Source: an uncultured Caldilineaceae bacterium
Lineage (GTDB): Bacteria > Chloroflexota > Anaerolineae > Caldilineales > Caldilineaceae
DNA length: 57,253 nt
Direction: 5' to 3'
Assembly: GCA_951813625.1 (NCBI GenBank)
Contig: CATOTS010000020.1
Coordinates: 1-57,253 of the forward strand
Shown piece by piece: positions 16,858 through 26,205 of the stretch. Position numbers and translations under genes: made by a program. The notes beneath the pieces are model-generated. The model was not told the origin of the DNA, did no database searches, and worked only from the letters and a program-made list of their open reading frames with translations. How positions within the stretch are numbered: the stretch's first letter is position 1; the number at the start of each line of letters is the position of its first letter.

Positions 16858-17586
16858 TCACCGGTTCGTTTGAACGTCTGAGGAGTCAGAGAACTCTATC
16901 TGCACCTTGCTCAATCTGATCTCCCCGGAGGGAAGAAAGCTTCTATCGACTTCGTAATCGGCGCCGGCGCGGCGGGCGTGCGGACCCCCTTGCTGCGCTG
17001 CCAGCGGTACGATTTTCAGGGGATGCAGGAGGAGAATAATGTCGATGTCGACATCTCGCAGCACCTCTTCGATTCCGCCCCAGCCATAGACCTCGGTCAG
17101 GTCGCGACGCGCCCCAAGGCAGAGCCACTGCGCCGGGTCTGGCGCGAGGGTGATCGTCTGTTCCGTCCATTCGGGCGTAACCTCGAACGCCTGCGAAGTC
17201 AGAACGAAGTTTATCGCCCTGTCGCCCACCCGCGACTGGCAGTGCAGGCGTAGCTCCGCTCCCTGCATGTCGACTTCGCCTTTCAGACGCAAAGTGACGC
17301 GGGCATTGCGGAAATCGCGCGGGTAGCCGCCGTCGATGAAGCGGTTGCCGGCCAACAGCGGCGCGTAAGCGGGACCGGGGTCGGGCTGAGGCGCGGTGTG
17401 GAGGATGAAGAGCAGATGCAGGTAGCCGCCGCCCGGGGGCGCGTGGTTGGAGTCGATCCCCCACGGGCTGCGCGAGACGAGCGCACCGTCCTCTACGCTG
17501 GCGGGCACGGGCTGGCTTGGCCCCAGCCAGGCGATCCAACCGCCGGCGCCGTCTTCGAACTTCTCGACGTAGGTGACGTTGCTCAA
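16858..17586 (-). CDS. Hypothetical jelly-roll / carbohydrate-binding-like protein
   Basis: 242 aa of unknown function. The sequence is rich in alternating hydrophobic strands and aromatic residues (FEDGAGGWIAWLGP near the start, ARVTLRLKGEVDM, WTEQTITLAPDPAQW), a pattern typical of beta-sandwich carbohydrate-binding modules. There is no export signal. It follows the Gfo/Idh/MocA gene by 19 bases and is the last gene of the cassette 1 operon, so it probably assists in binding or processing the imported sugar derivative. No catalytic motif is recognisable. Confidence 0.45.
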   Translation of the reverse strand: MSNVTYVEKFEDGAGGWIAWLGPSQPVPASVEDGALVSRSPWGIDSNHAPPGGGYLHLLFILHTAPQPDPGPAYAPLLAGNRFIDGGYPRDFRNARVTLRLKGEVDMQGAELRLHCQSRVGDRAINFVLTSQAFEVTPEWTEQTITLAPDPAQWLCLGARRDLTEVYGWGGIEEVLRDVDIDIILLLHPLKIVPLAAQQGGPHARRAGADYEVDRSFLPSGEIRLSKVQIEFSDSSDVQTNR

Positions 17587-17605
17587 TCGTACCTCCTAAT
17601 GGCGG

Positions 17606-18706
17606 TCAAGAAGGGATGGGTACGGCGCGGCCCGTGTCAGAGGACTCCTTGGCAGCTTCGACGATCTCCATCATGTGCACGGAGTCCTCGATCGGCGCGG
17701 GCGCGGGTGAGCCACTCTGGGCCGCATCGAAGAAATCACGGTACAACGCCTCCGCCATGACACCGCCGTAGCCCGGCGCATGGGGAATGGCGAAGCGTTC
17801 GCGGCGGACTCCGCCCGTACTCCAGCCGCGCGCTTCACTGGAGAGCGAATAAGTTGAAGTGTGCTCGACCTCGCTCCCCCCCGACGTCTCCTCCTGGGGT
17901 TCGAGAAACGGCAAGACCGCGAATCCTTCCGTCCCGCGCATGCCGATGTAGAAGTCGTAGGTGGCCTTGCCGCCCAACAGGTGATAGCCCGCCTGGAAGC
18001 TGCCCATGCGGCCGCTCTCGAACTTGAGAATCAGGAATCCGGTGTCCTCGACAGCTACGTTCTGCGGGTTCAGATTGCCGACCATGGCCATCACTTCGAC
18101 GACCCGTTCCTGCATCAGATAGAGCACAAGATCGAGACAGTGGCAGCCCAGCCAGGAAAGGATACCGTGCCCGGCAGTCTGGGGGTCGAAGAGATAGGTG
18201 GATGTGTCGCGGTAGACCAGCAGGCCGTTCAGCAATTTGCCTTCAATCGTCATGACATCGCCGAGCGCGCCATCGGCCAGGGCGCGCTTGAGGCTGAGTA
18301 CCATGGGATGATAACGCCACTGCAACATTGCGCCGGCGGTGACGCCTTGCCGCCGCGCCAACTCGGCAACCCGGCCCAAGTCGGCGGAACGGGTGGCAGC
18401 CGGTTTGTCGTAGAGGACAGGCAGGCCTGCGCTGACGACCTTCTCCAGGATGGCGGGCGCGTGGTCGGGGCGGGCACAGACGATCACCGCATCGAGGTCC
18501 CCGCGATCGAGCAGCTCGTCAACCTCTGTGTATTTTCCCACCACGCGCGCGGACTCGCCCGCCAGGTCTTCGACCTTGACAAGCTCGGTAGCCGCGCATA
18601 CGTGGATTGTCCCGACTTCAGGCAGCTGGTCCAGGACCAGAACGTGGCCGTTTTCGTGCCCATGGGACGAGATTGCCCCTACGACAAGCGTCCCATCGTC
18701 ATTCAT
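17606..18706 (-). CDS. Gfo/Idh/MocA family oxidoreductase
   Basis: 366 aa. The DKP motif at 100-102 (VLYDKPAAT) supplies the family's substrate/cofactor lysine and the C-terminal sheet domain is complete. The N-terminal nucleotide-binding loop is unusual: where GxGxxG is expected the protein reads GAISSHGHENGH (10-21), so cofactor binding may differ. Thirteen bases separate it from the upstream Gfo/Idh/MocA gene. Members oxidise or reduce sugars, inositols and their derivatives with NAD(P). Cooperation with the neighbouring dehydrogenase in a two-step conversion is plausible but inferred. Confidence 0.75.
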   Translation of the reverse strand: MNDDGTLVVGAISSHGHENGHVLVLDQLPEVGTIHVCAATELVKVEDLAGESARVVGKYTEVDELLDRGDLDAVIVCARPDHAPAILEKVVSAGLPVLYDKPAATRSADLGRVAELARRQGVTAGAMLQWRYHPMVLSLKRALADGALGDVMTIEGKLLNGLLVYRDTSTYLFDPQTAGHGILSWLGCHCLDLVLYLMQERVVEVMAMVGNLNPQNVAVEDTGFLILKFESGRMGSFQAGYHLLGGKATYDFYIGMRGTEGFAVLPFLEPQEETSGGSEVEHTSTYSLSSEARGWSTGGVRRERFAIPHAPGYGGVMAEALYRDFFDAAQSGSPAPAPIEDSVHMMEIVEAAKESSDTGRAVPIPS

Positions 18707-18719
18707 AGTAGCTCCTGAA

Positions 18720-19748
18720 TTACTCTCGGGGGAGCGGAAGTTCGATCTTCGCGCTGCCCTTGGTCTGGGAAATCAGCGCCGCCAGCATGATCTCCAGCGA
18801 GTCTCTGCCCCGATAAGGGGAGGAGCTGCTCGGCGCGTCGTGCAGCACCATCTGCGCCATCTCCTGTACAGCCGGGATCAGGTTGGCGCCGAAGGGGTCG
18901 AGGTAGCCGCGCCCTTGCGGCGGCGGGGTCTGGATCGGCGTGCCCTCCTTCTCCTCGGTCCTCCAGGCCGTGCAGTGCTTGTCGGTCAGCCAGTAGCGGC
19001 CATTGGGCCCCTGCAGGTCGTACTCGAAGAGCTGCGGCGTCAGCTTGGCGCTGTTGACGATGCCGCGCACCCCGTTGGCAAACTCGATGATGATAGTCGA
19101 ACCGGGGTCGTACTGCGGGTCCCTGCCACCTTTGCCGTCGTAGACCGGGCCGTAATCCTCGAAGCCCTGCTCGTGCGCCGCGATCACCCAGACAGGCGAC
19201 GCGCCGGCGAAGAAGCAGACGCCGTCGATCAGATGCGTGCCGTTGCGAAACAGCATCGAGCGGCGCCCGCCCATGTGGGCAACGATGCGGGTCAGCCCGC
19301 CGATCTCCCCATCGAGCACGGCCTGCCGGATGGCCTGGAAGGCTGGAATCCAGCTGCGCGTGTGGTCGACCGACATCTTCGTGCCGTTGGCCTCGATCGT
19401 CTCAATAATGCGGTCGGCGTCCTGGATCGTGGTTGTCAGCGGCTTCTCGCAAATGATGCCGCGGATTCCGGCGTTCGACGCGTCGCAAACGGGGTCGGTG
19501 TGCAGGTGGTCCGGCGTCGCCACCGTAACTACGTCGAGTCCCTCTTTTTCGAACATCTCATGGTAATCAGTGTACTGATTGATGCTGCCTGGGGGAAGCT
19601 CTGCCCGCTCGTAGAAGCGCGCAAACACATCCGGGTTCAGGTCGCAGATCGCCACCAGCTCGTATTCGGGCGCACGCGCATACGCATAGCCGTGCGAACC
19701 CCCCAAACCGCCCCCAATGACGGCCGCGCGCAACTTGCCTTCAGTCAT
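18720..19748 (-). CDS. Gfo/Idh/MocA family NAD(P)-dependent oxidoreductase
   Basis: 342 aa with a standard Rossmann start (VIGGGLGGSHG, 10-20) and EKP at 101-103 (CEKPLTTT). The later GGRRSMLFRNGTHLID segment corresponds to the substrate-binding helix and conserved histidine of the family. The ATG is preceded by AGGAGAAACC. Located 160 bases after OppC of cassette 1, so the imported compound is likely a sugar or cyclitol derivative that is first oxidised here. Confidence 0.85.
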   Translation of the reverse strand: MTEGKLRAAVIGGGLGGSHGYAYARAPEYELVAICDLNPDVFARFYERAELPPGSINQYTDYHEMFEKEGLDVVTVATPDHLHTDPVCDASNAGIRGIICEKPLTTTIQDADRIIETIEANGTKMSVDHTRSWIPAFQAIRQAVLDGEIGGLTRIVAHMGGRRSMLFRNGTHLIDGVCFFAGASPVWVIAAHEQGFEDYGPVYDGKGGRDPQYDPGSTIIIEFANGVRGIVNSAKLTPQLFEYDLQGPNGRYWLTDKHCTAWRTEEKEGTPIQTPPPQGRGYLDPFGANLIPAVQEMAQMVLHDAPSSSSPYRGRDSLEIMLAALISQTKGSAKIELPLPRE

Positions 19749-19908
19749 GGTTTCTCCTTTTGGTGCCCTCTGGGTAGTTCGGAGCCGCTACGCCCCTGCG
19801 CCATACTGCGCCAAGCCGCACGGGCGCAGCGCGACACCCGCATTGGAAGTGGAGCCGCCGCCGTCATCCGGCCGCCGGCAGTTCTGGTGTGGGATCGCGA
19901 ATTGACTG

Positions 19909-20898
19909 TCAAATCGATCTGCCGGTCCGGGGATTGAGGGCGTCGTTCAGACCGTCGCCCAGAAAGTTGATGCCCAGGGTGACGATGGCCAGGGTCAAAG
20001 CGGGCACGGCCACAAGCCAGGGCCTGTACGACCAGCTGCCGATGTTGGAGGAGATCATGTTGCCCCAACTTGCCTGCGGCGGCTGCACGCCAATGCCCAG
20101 ATAACTGAGCGAAGATTCCAGGACCATGGCACTGGAGAAGCTGAACGTCAGGGTTACGATCACCGGACCGATGGCGTTGGGCAACAGATGCCGCAGCGCG
20201 ATTTTCAGCTCCGAGACGCCAACCGCCTTGGCCGCTTCAATGTACTGCTCCTCGCGTAGCGAAAAGATCTGGCCGCGAATGAGACGTGCATAGCCGGGCC
20301 AAGAAACAAAGGCCAGCCCACCGAAGACGACCAGCAGGTCCAGCCAGGTTGTGTCGGCGAACAGGGGGAAACCGCTGCTGTCATAGATCGCGTCGGCCCA
20401 GGTTACGACCGGCTCCTTGATCGAGACGGCGATCAACGCCGCCAACAAAAGGCCCGGCACCGACATAACGATGTCGATGACGCGTCCGGTGATGTTGTCG
20501 GCCAGCGCGCCGCCGTACCCGGCCAATGCGCCAAGGACGACGCCGATAATCACGCTGATAACAGTGGTGAAAATGGCAACAAGGGTGGCCGTGCGCGCAC
20601 CCCAAAGGACGCGGCTGAACATGTCCCTTCCTATTTCGTCGGTGCCCAACCAGTGGTCGATGCTGGGCATCTTGGCGACGTGCAGCAGGTCCTGTTCGGT
20701 GTAGGCGTAGGGCGCGATGTAGGGGCCGAAGAAGGCCGCTACCAACAGGAGCAGCGTGATAATCAGCCCAATGATTGATAGCCGGTTGCGCAGCAACCGC
20801 TTGACGGCATCCTGCCACAGAGAGCGGGTCTTCAAGTCGCCGGACAGTTCGTCGCCCAAACTGCTGGCCGAATTCCGATCGTCGGTCTCGCTCATCAA
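19909..20898 (-). CDS. ABC transporter permease, OppC/DppC type (cassette 1)
   Basis: 329 aa. An N-terminal cytoplasmic tail is followed by a first membrane helix (IGLIITLLLLVAAFFGPY) and five further hydrophobic segments. GTDEIGRDMFSRVLWGAR and the EAA-like loop (EAAKAVGVSELKIALRHLLPN) are the family signatures, ending LNFLGDGLNDALNPR-like sequence. It pairs with OppB encoded 60 bases upstream. An insertion with YDSSGFPLFADTTWLDLLVVF between helices, also present in the cassette 3 OppC, is longer than in classical DppC. No ATPase genes follow. Confidence 0.9.
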   Translation of the reverse strand: MMSETDDRNSASSLGDELSGDLKTRSLWQDAVKRLLRNRLSIIGLIITLLLLVAAFFGPYIAPYAYTEQDLLHVAKMPSIDHWLGTDEIGRDMFSRVLWGARTATLVAIFTTVISVIIGVVLGALAGYGGALADNITGRVIDIVMSVPGLLLAALIAVSIKEPVVTWADAIYDSSGFPLFADTTWLDLLVVFGGLAFVSWPGYARLIRGQIFSLREEQYIEAAKAVGVSELKIALRHLLPNAIGPVIVTLTFSFSSAMVLESSLSYLGIGVQPPQASWGNMISSNIGSWSYRPWLVAVPALTLAIVTLGINFLGDGLNDALNPRTGRSI

Positions 20899-20958
20899 CG
20901 ACCTTCCCTGAGAAACCTCATGTGCCGGCGTTTCTGGCTGCGTATCTGCGGGCGCGTT

Positions 20959-21909
20959 CTACTCGAGTGTGATGCGGGGATCAAGGAATGGATAGATCAG
21001 ATCCACGAGCAGGTTGGTCAGAATGATCATGACAGCGCTGACCATGGTAACACCCATGATGACCGGGTAATCGAATCCGCGAAAGCCGGCCTCTGCCACC
21101 GCGCCGAAGCCGGGAATGGCGAAAATGCTATCGAGAAAAATACTGCCGACGATCAGCCCCTCGGTGATGAATCCCAAAGTGGTGACCACCGGAATCAGGG
21201 CGTTGCGCAGGATGTGGCGGATGATGATGCGCCACATCTCCAGCCCTTTCATTTTGGCGGTACGCACATAGTCCATCGAGAAGACTTCGAGCACGGCGGC
21301 GCGCGTCTGGCGGACGACCACCGGCAAGGGCCCCAGCGCAAGAATGCATATCGGCAGAACCACTTTGCCCTGGAAAATCCCGTCCCAGCCATACGGAACG
21401 TTCATCAAGTCCAGCCAGAGGACGAACAAAATCAGCAGCAGCGGCGCCAGCACGAAGACCGGCACGGTGCGAAATGCCAGCGTTCCGCCGACAATCGTAT
21501 AGTCGATCCAGCTATTTTGGCGCAGCGCGGCAATGCATCCGAGCGGAATTCCCAGCAGAGTCGTTACCACCGCGCCGGCCAGGCCCAATTGAAACGAGAT
21601 CGGGAAAGATTTGACGATCATTCGCAGCACGTCGCGCTGCTTGTTGATCGAAATACCCAAGTCCCCCTGCGTCATCCTGCCGACCCAACGCGTGAACTGC
21701 ACCCAGTAGGTGTCGTCCAGCCCGTATTGGGCCCGGATTCTCTTGATCGCATCTTCCTTGGCCAGCGTGTCAAGCGTTCCCTCAAACTGGGTCATCATCA
21801 TCTCGACCGGATCGAACGGGCTGATTACAGTGAGCGTGAATGTGATGACAAGGACCGCGATGAAAGTGGGAACCGCGATTGCCAGGCGTTTCAAAGTATA
21901 GACGAACAT
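20959..21909 (-). CDS. ABC transporter permease, OppB/DppB type (cassette 1)
   Basis: 316 aa. Begins with the typical LKRLAIAVPTFIAVLVITF helix, has the periplasmic loop with the YGLDDTYWVQF segment, and the EAA-type loop RTAKMKGLEMWRIIIRHILRN. It ends DLIYPFLDPRITLE, the family's usual terminus. It lies 124 bases after the binding-protein gene, with a strong stem-loop between them. It forms the heterodimeric channel with the OppC encoded next. Confidence 0.9.
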   Translation of the reverse strand: MFVYTLKRLAIAVPTFIAVLVITFTLTVISPFDPVEMMMTQFEGTLDTLAKEDAIKRIRAQYGLDDTYWVQFTRWVGRMTQGDLGISINKQRDVLRMIVKSFPISFQLGLAGAVVTTLLGIPLGCIAALRQNSWIDYTIVGGTLAFRTVPVFVLAPLLLILFVLWLDLMNVPYGWDGIFQGKVVLPICILALGPLPVVVRQTRAAVLEVFSMDYVRTAKMKGLEMWRIIIRHILRNALIPVVTTLGFITEGLIVGSIFLDSIFAIPGFGAVAEAGFRGFDYPVIMGVTMVSAVMIILTNLLVDLIYPFLDPRITLE

Positions 21910-21979
21910 TGCGACCGCCCCAGGTCTGGCCCCGGTGATGTGCTGCCGGCTACAAGGCGCTTCAGGTCGAAAATGACAA

Positions 21980-22025
21980 GGAGGAGTGGAAAGGCGGACA
22001 CATGCGCGTCCGTTCCCACTCCTCC
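21980..22025 (-). promoter_or_regulatory. Intercistronic stem-loop between binding protein and oppB (cassette 1)
   Basis: Ten-base perfect stem GGAGGAGTGG (21980-21989, plus reading) with CCACTCCTCC (22016-22025), and an inner CGGAC/GTCCG stem (21995-21999 with 22008-22012). On the minus-strand transcript it is followed by TTGTCATTTT. It can act as a partial terminator or 3' stabiliser, giving more binding protein than permease, as known for malE-malF. Confidence 0.75.
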
Positions 22026-22033
22026 ATACTCAT

Positions 22034-23704
22034 TTAGTGCTCTGCCACGTAGATATCGAGCAGCGTTGACCAGTTGTTGTCAACGTTGGCGTCGAAATTC
22101 TTGACGTAGGGCTGCACGACATATTCGTACAGGTCCCAGATCATCGGCAGGAAGTAGTAATGGCCCAGCAGCTGTTGCTCGGCCGCCGAGACCTTGTCAC
22201 AGTAGTCCGCACTGGCCGGATCGAGCGTCAGGAGCTCATCCATCATCGCGCCCAGCTCGTCATCCACCAGGCCGACATCGTGCGGCGCCGCGTAATAGTT
22301 CCAAAGCCCCGTGATCATGGCCGCGGGGTCGGGGATGGTCGCGCCCCAGCTGTTGCGCTGGACGTTGATCAGGTCGGCTTCCTGGCCCCAGGCGTCGCTC
22401 CAGCCGGGTCGGATCTCAACGTCGGTGATGCCCAGAACGTTCTTCCACTGCTCGGCCATAATCTCGGCCGTGCGCAGATAGTTGGGCGACTGACCGCCGC
22501 TGGAGATTCGGATCTTGGGCAGGTCTTCCGGCCCACCGTACTTGGAAGCGGCCAGCTCCTGCTTCGCCAGCTCCGGATCATAGCCGAAGTCAGGCCAGTT
22601 GTCGGCCACGAAGCAGGGCAGCTCCGGCGTAAAGTGCGTCTTCATCACGCGTTCGTTGCGAGATCCCTCATACGCCGCGCCGATCGCCAGGTCCCAGTCC
22701 ACCGCGTGCAGCAATGCCCTGCGCACGTTGATGTCATCCATCGGCGGTTTGGTTGTGTGCAAGGCGAAGTAGAAGTTGGTGGCGTAAGGAATGAGGACGA
22801 ACAGGTCCGGGTTTTCGGCCCGCAGCGGCTCGCGGATGTTCGTGAACCAGTGTGCAACATCGGCCTCCCCGTTCTGCCACATCAGGTAGGTGATGTTTTC
22901 GTCGTTGGACCACTGGGCAATGATGCGTTCAATATAGGGCTTCCTGTCGCCCCACCAGCCGGGGTTCTGGACGATCTCATATTCGCGCGTGTCCTGGTCC
23001 CAGATCTCAATCTGGAAGGGGCCGTTCACGCGTGTCTCGGCATCGGCCGCGAACTCATCGGCATTGACGTCATCCATCTTGACGAAGCCGGTGTTGTAAT
23101 GGGCCATGCTCATGATGAAGATCGGGCTCGGCGAGGAAAGCGTAATCTGCAGCGTCTTGTCATCCAGGGCAGTCAGGCCGGAAATCGTATCGGCCTCGCC
23201 GTCAATGACCGCCTGCGCACCCTCGATAACGCCCAGCCGCAGATAGGTCCAACAGCTGATGCAGTTGGGACTGACGGCCCACGACCAGTAGTCGATCGCT
23301 TCCTGGGCTACGACGGGCGAGCCGTCAGACCAGGTGGCGTCAGGATGAATGTTGATCGTGTAGACCGTCTTGTCCTCGCTGACCTCGTAACCGGTCGCGA
23401 GCCAGGGCTGCAGCTCGTGGTTGCGGTCGCGCAGGAAGAACGGCATCCACATGTGCGAAATCCAGGGGCGGCCGAAACCACTCTCGGAGGCGGGGTTCAG
23501 GCGGCTGAGATCACGTGTGACATAGCGGATGACCTGCTCCTCGGCGGCGTCGTCGGGCAGCATCCTGCCTTCCATCGCCTCGCCCTCGTCGGCCATCGCC
23601 GCGCCGCCGCTGTCGGCCGGAGCGGCCGGCGTCGCGCACGCGCCCAGAAGGACCGAGAGCAGGATAAGCGCGGACAGTACAAATCGGAAATGCCTCTGCT
23701 TCAT
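22034..23704 (-). CDS. ABC transporter substrate-binding lipoprotein, family 5 (cassette 1)
   Basis: 556 aa. The chosen ATG at 23704 starts a lipoprotein signal (MKQRHFRFVLSALILLSVLLGAC) with the lipobox LLGAC, cysteine 23; GAGGAG lies ten bases upstream. A longer reading from 23866 would bury the signal peptide and is rejected. The mature protein has the SBP family 5 hallmark near the N-terminus (LNPASES, WLATGYEVSEDKTVYTI, ATWSDGSPV) and DDINVRRALLHAVDWD. Such proteins bind peptides but in many lineages oligosaccharides or other conjugates, and the adjacent sugar dehydrogenases favour the latter. It is the first gene of its transcript. Confidence 0.9.
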   Translation of the reverse strand: MKQRHFRFVLSALILLSVLLGACATPAAPADSGGAAMADEGEAMEGRMLPDDAAEEQVIRYVTRDLSRLNPASESGFGRPWISHMWMPFFLRDRNHELQPWLATGYEVSEDKTVYTINIHPDATWSDGSPVVAQEAIDYWSWAVSPNCISCWTYLRLGVIEGAQAVIDGEADTISGLTALDDKTLQITLSSPSPIFIMSMAHYNTGFVKMDDVNADEFAADAETRVNGPFQIEIWDQDTREYEIVQNPGWWGDRKPYIERIIAQWSNDENITYLMWQNGEADVAHWFTNIREPLRAENPDLFVLIPYATNFYFALHTTKPPMDDINVRRALLHAVDWDLAIGAAYEGSRNERVMKTHFTPELPCFVADNWPDFGYDPELAKQELAASKYGGPEDLPKIRISSGGQSPNYLRTAEIMAEQWKNVLGITDVEIRPGWSDAWGQEADLINVQRNSWGATIPDPAAMITGLWNYYAAPHDVGLVDDELGAMMDELLTLDPASADYCDKVSAAEQQLLGHYYFLPMIWDLYEYVVQPYVKNFDANVDNNWSTLLDIYVAEH

Positions 23705-23837
23705 GGTGTGATGCTCCTCTGCAAAATGGTGAAAGGTAGATTCGACAGCCTGTACGAACGTGGAATGTCCGGGGTGGACTGTCGGTGGAATCATGGACGT
23801 TGGCCCGAGCTGCGCGGCACGTCCAAACAGCGACGGT

Positions 23838-23866
23838 ACTATGCCAAAAGGGAGGTGCATTGTCAA
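23838..23866 (-). promoter_or_regulatory. Sigma-70-type promoter for cassette 1
   Basis: Minus-strand TTGACA (23866-23861), a 17-base spacer and CATAGT (23843-23838; 4 of 6 to TATAAT). Predicted start of transcription is near 23831, about 125 bases before the binding-protein ATG. Confidence 0.6.
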
Positions 23867-23896
23867 GATTGAAGGGGGGCGGGCGCGGAACGTTCT

Positions 23897-25105
23897 TCAG
23901 TGACGGCGCCGGAACGCTTCACCCTCTACAACGGTCTTTGCCAGGTAGGCGTCCGTGTCCTGAGCGGAGAAGCGCGCCGGCGAAAACGTGGAAATGTCGA
24001 CGCTCGGTTCCTCGCCCGCGGCCAGCTCGGCCAACAACAGGCCGGCGACCGGGCTGTAGGCGAAGCCGCCCGAATGGAAGGCCGCGCCGACCACGAGGCC
24101 GGAAAGCTGCGGCAGCGTGCCCAGGACAGGCTCACCGTCGAGCGAGAAGGAAATCAGTCCCACCTGCTCGGTCTCCCAGCGCGTCCCGGCCAGCTTGGGG
24201 ACGAGCGGCGCCAGATTGGCCGAGAGGCGGTCGCGCAAGCTCTCCGGCGCGCTCAGCCCGGCCATGTGAAAGTCCAGGTCATCGACGCGCTCCTCCGGCC
24301 GATCTTCGGTCTCACCACCGGCCAGCAGCCGCGCGTCGCCGCTGCCCAAACGCGCAGGGCGAATGTACCCGCCCTGGGGGTTGGCATTGATCGCCGGAAT
24401 CACAGCCGCCTCCGGCAGCTCGGCCGAGACGTAGCGTTGGTGGACAAACGACTTGATCGGCAGCCGCAGCTCGCACAGCTCCATGAACGCCCGCGTCCAC
24501 GCGTGCACGGCGCAGATGACCGTGTCAGCCGCGACAGTTCCCAGCGCCGTACGCACACCGACTACGCGTCCCCTCTCGATCTCCAGCCCTTCGACGCGGG
24601 CATGCTCGCGAATCTCCACGCCCAGGTCGCGGCAGCGGCGAGCCAGCGCGGGCACAAACTCGTGCGGCTCGCTGTATCCGCCGAGCTCATCGTGCAGCCC
24701 GATCTGGTCCTCCTCCGGAGCCAAATCGGGCCAGCGGCGGCGAATCTCCTGCGCGTCGAGAATCTCGTAAGGAACGTCGAAGCGGTCGTACACTGGAAGG
24801 ATCTCTTCCCGTCCCGGCCACGAGGTGGCATCGAAAATGTTTAGACAGCCGACATCCTGGAAGCGGTAGCCGTAGCGTTCCAGGTCGGCGGTCAACTCGC
24901 GGTAGAGCCGCAGACTGATCTGCCGCGCCCTGACCGCAGTCTCCGTCCACATCAGCCCGGTAATGATGCCGGCGGCGCGGCTGCTGGAGCCATCGCCCAC
25001 CACGCCCTTCTCCAGCACAATGACCTTGCCTGCCCCCTTGCGCGCCAACTGATATGCGGCGTTGAGGCCGATGACGCCGCCGCCGATAACGATGAATCTG
25101 GACAT
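23897..25105 (-). CDS. FAD-dependent oxidoreductase, DAO (glycine/D-amino-acid oxidase-like) family
   Basis: 402 aa with the ATG at 25105, which directly precedes the FAD-binding strand VIGGGVIGLNAAYQL; an upstream TTG at 25201 adds only nonconserved residues and is rejected. GSSSRAAGIITG near 42-55 and LSGLVVGAAFHSGGF at the C-terminus fit the DAO fold of sarcosine/glycine/D-amino-acid oxidases. It oxidises a secondary amine or D-amino acid with release of H2O2 or electron transfer. It is divergent from the nuclease-like gene at 25320 and lies upstream of cassette 1, which has its own promoter, so co-function with the transporter is only suggested. Confidence 0.85.
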   Translation of the reverse strand: MSRFIVIGGGVIGLNAAYQLARKGAGKVIVLEKGVVGDGSSSRAAGIITGLMWTETAVRARQISLRLYRELTADLERYGYRFQDVGCLNIFDATSWPGREEILPVYDRFDVPYEILDAQEIRRRWPDLAPEEDQIGLHDELGGYSEPHEFVPALARRCRDLGVEIREHARVEGLEIERGRVVGVRTALGTVAADTVICAVHAWTRAFMELCELRLPIKSFVHQRYVSAELPEAAVIPAINANPQGGYIRPARLGSGDARLLAGGETEDRPEERVDDLDFHMAGLSAPESLRDRLSANLAPLVPKLAGTRWETEQVGLISFSLDGEPVLGTLPQLSGLVVGAAFHSGGFAYSPVAGLLLAELAAGEEPSVDISTFSPARFSAQDTDAYLAKTVVEGEAFRRRH

Positions 25106-25265
25106 GATGTGGGTTGGTTCTCCTGTGACTATCCTGTCTGAAAAAGTGAAGGGGCTTTTGAAATGCGTGAGCAAAGTAACACGGATTGAAAAGCCGACCA
25201 AAGTTCAAGAGTCCCGATTCAGTGGGCCGCTTCGCACACGCTGTCCGGCTTCCGCTGTGCGGGAA

Positions 25266-25294
25266 TTGTCAGAATGCGCCGATCTCCCTAAAAT
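25266..25294 (+). promoter_or_regulatory. Sigma-70-type promoter upstream of the nuclease-like island
   Basis: TTGTCA (25266-25271), 17-base spacer and TAAAAT (25289-25294), each 5 of 6 to consensus. Predicted transcription start is near 25301, giving a leader of about 19 bases before the GTG at 25320. This argues against the much longer reading from 25062. Confidence 0.6.
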
Positions 25295-25319
25295 AGTATG
25301 GACAGGTGACACATCAGGT

Positions 25320-26093
25320 GTGACCGTGGCGATTCGAGTAGTGCAATCTCTTCATCCGGGCCAGCCAGTGAGCAACTTCGTCGTCAGCGCATCGAAAGCA
25401 AGGGTTTGGCGCAGGCCGGAGGACCATCCCCTGCTCAAGCATACCGACACCGCGCACCCGGCGCTGCGCGGCAAGCTGGAGGAGGATACGTTCCCGCCGA
25501 GGGTTGCCGAAGGCCTTCCCAAGATCCTGAGCGAGAACTCGGAGGACGCGCGCACCTGGTACTATTTCAGCCCCTTGCTCAACGACGAGCCGCAGCGGAC
25601 CAGGGTTCTCACGCTTCTGCTGCGCCAGTCGTTTGCCTATGCGCTGCCGCCGCAGGCGTTCAAGGAGATCCCGAACGCCAGGCTGGAATTCTGGCCGAAA
25701 CTGCCTCCGCCCCCCCAACGTCCTCAGCGGGAAGGGGACTCGGAGCCGGATCTGCTGATCAGACTGGGCGAAAGCGCGGTCGTGCTGGTCGAGGCCAAGT
25801 GCCAGTCCGGCGTCAGCGAGTTCACCACCTACGACCGCAAGCGCGACCAAGTGATCCGGCTCATCGACGTCGGTTCATGGTACGCCCGCCAGGAAGGGTT
25901 CGATTGCAGTTGTGTGCTCGTCTTGCAGTACGGCGACGTGCAGATCAACGCCGAAAAAATCATCAGCCGCTACACCGGCAACCCGGAGGCAGTCCGCAAG
26001 GCGCTGCCCTACCGCGAGGAGCTGAGCGACGACGACTTCGACCAGCTGGCGCGCGGCCTGGCGTTCGTGCGCTGGCCGGACCCGATGGGTTGA
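25320..26093 (+). CDS. PD-(D/E)XK nuclease-like protein
   Basis: 257 aa from the GTG at 25320, chosen because the promoter at 25266-25294 lies just upstream. The core reads SEPDLLIRLG then VVLVEAKCQSG: D144, E158 and K160 form the D...ExK signature of the PD-(D/E)XK superfamily, with RDQVIRL (Q177) where RecB-like members carry a conserved glutamine. A proline-rich stretch (LPPPPQ) precedes the core. No recognisable DNA-recognition domain is visible. It stands on the plus strand amid minus-strand operons and is followed 112 bases on by a second protein with the same signature. Role unknown; restriction, anti-phage defence or a mobile-element remnant are the main options. Confidence 0.6.
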   Translation: MTVAIRVVQSLHPGQPVSNFVVSASKARVWRRPEDHPLLKHTDTAHPALRGKLEEDTFPPRVAEGLPKILSENSEDARTWYYFSPLLNDEPQRTRVLTLLLRQSFAYALPPQAFKEIPNARLEFWPKLPPPPQRPQREGDSEPDLLIRLGESAVVLVEAKCQSGVSEFTTYDRKRDQVIRLIDVGSWYARQEGFDCSCVLVLQYGDVQINAEKIISRYTGNPEAVRKALPYREELSDDDFDQLARGLAFVRWPDPMG

Positions 26094-26205
26094 GTGAGAG
26101 ACCATTGCCGCACAATCCAACTGTTTCTTCATACACTGACGCAAGCGAGGAAAGCTTGATGGTGTTGATTCATCCACCTCGCGGCACAATTTAGGAGGAA
26201 GAGTG

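Noticed and set aside
23705..23866. Longer start for the cassette 1 binding protein
   Set aside because: It would place 54 residues before a lipoprotein signal peptide and would start at or within the -35 of the predicted promoter.
25062..25319. N-terminal extension of the first nuclease-like protein
   Set aside because: It overlaps the divergent FAD oxidoreductase gene start and lies upstream of the predicted promoter; composition of the extra residues is not protein-like.
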